NCBI GenBank assembly: GCA_964531735.1
Contig: CAZHGD010000232.1
Location: forward strand, 1 to 9,086
Direction of reading: 5' to 3'
Length of the DNA stretch: 9,086 nt
Source: CAZHGD01 sp964531735
GTDB taxonomy: Bacteria > Armatimonadota > UBA10988
Of this stretch, positions 8,801-9,086 are shown one piece after another (the stretch's first letter is position 1; every line of letters begins with the position of its first letter). Made by a program: the position numbers and the translations under genes. Below the pieces are notes generated by a model. That model made no database searches. It saw only the letters and a program-made list of their open reading frames with translations, and was not told the origin of the DNA.

Positions 8801-9086
8801 CCGGGTCGATGTGAGCCACTCGGATGAGGTTGTGGTCCCAGCAGTGGTAGGGGTGGATGTTCACCTCGGCCTGCGGCCAGGTGCCCCACTGCGCGAAGGG
8901 GATGGTGCCCGGCTTGAACCGGAAGCTGCTGCGATCGAGCGCTGCGGCTTCGGCCACATACAGCAGGCCGCCGGTGATCGGGTGGGCCGGGTCCAGGCTG
9001 GGGAAGCGCGCCAAGGTCTGCCGCTGACCGCGATAGAACAGTTCGCGGAAGCGTGGGTCGGTCAGGCCTTGGGCCGACAGATCGGC
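5877..9086 (-). CDS. Right-handed beta-helix protein with C-terminal LamG/concanavalin-like domain (5' end outside window)
   Basis: There are 1069 visible codons with no stop up to the window edge. The TTG at 9014 is probably not the start, because the frame continues upstream with family-like residues (FRELFYRGQRQTLARFP). Visible residues about 1-150 match the N-terminal part of PVC/Bacteroidetes beta-helix proteins, including RYFVQNVLGALDAPGEW and a following G-LYF-PP. Residues about 165-570 hold repeated N-x-hydrophobic PbH1 turns (NRVHSGDRALVF, NDVYSVGGEGVAL, NTIHDVPRDGIFING), closing with DPLFVDAAHDDYRLQADSPA, a usual end of such solenoids. Residues about 612-815 form a beta-rich region starting DGFE, probably a carbohydrate-binding-like sandwich. 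Residues about 845-1050 are a LamG-3 type jelly roll (GLVGWWRLDEG, then DSSGN, FTLECWLYP, HWTHLVVTV and a final LRLYRRALSAAEV). Such proteins are normally secreted and act on or bind polysaccharides, as lyases or glycosidases of beta-helix type. The exact activity and catalytic residues cannot be assigned, and the signal peptide would lie upstream of the window. Confidence 0.88.
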   Translation of the reverse strand, partial: ADLSAQGLTDPRFRELFYRGQRQTLARFPSLDPAHPITGGLLYVAEAAALDRSSFRFKPGTIPFAQWGTWPQAEVNIHPYHCWDHNLIRVAHIDPESGLIRLRHSVAGSIYEGNRYFVQNVLGALDAPGEWFSDYAAGRLYFKPPDGRAPADGEVTVPLLENLIELSGTPERPITGVRVQGLWLTGARQDGLVLQGARQCEVVGCTVTQVGGVGLNVGYLRNALKGIGLPWRQGGLVRNRVHSGDRALVFGHPCQDCRLAGNDVYSVGGEGVALFGTGHRAENNHLYQTGLYDRVCAALTICGDRTTAAQNTIHDVPRDGIFINGAANVAEYNDIRRSMLYTADNAAIALRQHDVGQAVRNRGNILRFNRLLDTIGYGSYPHCTHPGDGYGSPFCSFGIYLDGSICGVTVYGNVIARAGGTNLFIQFGGGNVVENNIFVEPDRRRLQFDAMVFFGTFMFTDSAGRYRDQEPPNQLRHNIFAYLGPETKLYQVGHWNNPAAWDQRQATFEDNLIWRGGRPVAVSMHRTLECATFEQWQARGYDTRSLVADPLFVDAAHDDYRLQADSPAYRVGFKDINADLGRIGCQRGDERATWPLTGTDIRPESPVVFALAKEPMVIADGFETTPVGYPPARAQVATSGTGSALVSDQAARDGRQCLRFIDAPNLKNVWEPHLYYRPSYQSGPVHLSIDLQNSADAPADFYVELRDWRHDPLVGPTFRVTRDGRLFGGGAMGAGGTELGRVPNGQWYTVTLDFALGEGAPATYTLRAKVPGQPELVSTQPYPSAGFREVTWFGISSTSDARASFCVDNLILGPAGSDKVREARSTPSFRGTAQPPAPTARVREDGLVGWWRLDEGAAGLVDSSGNALHGELGGAEWATGPFGKALYIGGGGAAAVPDHPLLQFGTDDFTLECWLYPASLAVGGDHPRRRIIEKGGWPVSWWNIDLWHDGRVQMEMATEGPHHGTTISAGRLPAAHWTHLVVTVERQLRRTSYYFDGRLDSQRPLPADFTGGLNVSGKPLSTGTWQPFDGLLNHLRLYRRALSAAEVAAHHTAGRAIHREGAYTLLPDD

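Overview
This is a very GC-rich, densely coded window with four protein genes and almost no spare DNA. No RNA genes, insertion sequences, CRISPR arrays or long repeats are visible. The gene content suggests a Planctomycetota-like or related PVC-group bacterium, possibly from a metagenome. The pointers are a large secreted beta-helix/LamG protein, a TPR protein with a peptidase-MA-like end, and a large multi-PAS hybrid kinase. This taxonomic guess is inference; no marker gene settles it.

Layout: (1) Bases 1-294 (+) hold the 3' end of a probable apolipoprotein N-acyltransferase gene (lnt). (2) After a 79-nt gap, 374-2419 (+) encodes a 681-residue exported protein. It has an amidotransferase-like N-terminus, helical TPR-like repeats, and a peptidase-MA-like C-terminus whose HExxH motif reads HSVSH. 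(3) Convergent to it and overlapping by 12 nt, 2408-5755 (-) encodes a membrane-bound hybrid sensor histidine kinase: Cache-like sensor, HAMP, three PAS, HisKA, HATPase and receiver. (4) Upstream of the kinase on the same strand, 5877-9086 (-) encodes a long right-handed beta-helix protein ending in a LamG/concanavalin-like domain. Its 5' end lies outside the window.

The genes do not form an obvious single pathway. The first two could be co-transcribed, as could the last two (gap about 120 nt), but no strong promoter or terminator is visible. The beta-helix protein probably acts on or binds an extracellular glycan. The kinase senses something outside the cytoplasm and has no partner regulator in view. 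I see no convincing undescribed multi-gene system. The point most worth a second look is the HSVSH substitution in the peptidase-like protein.
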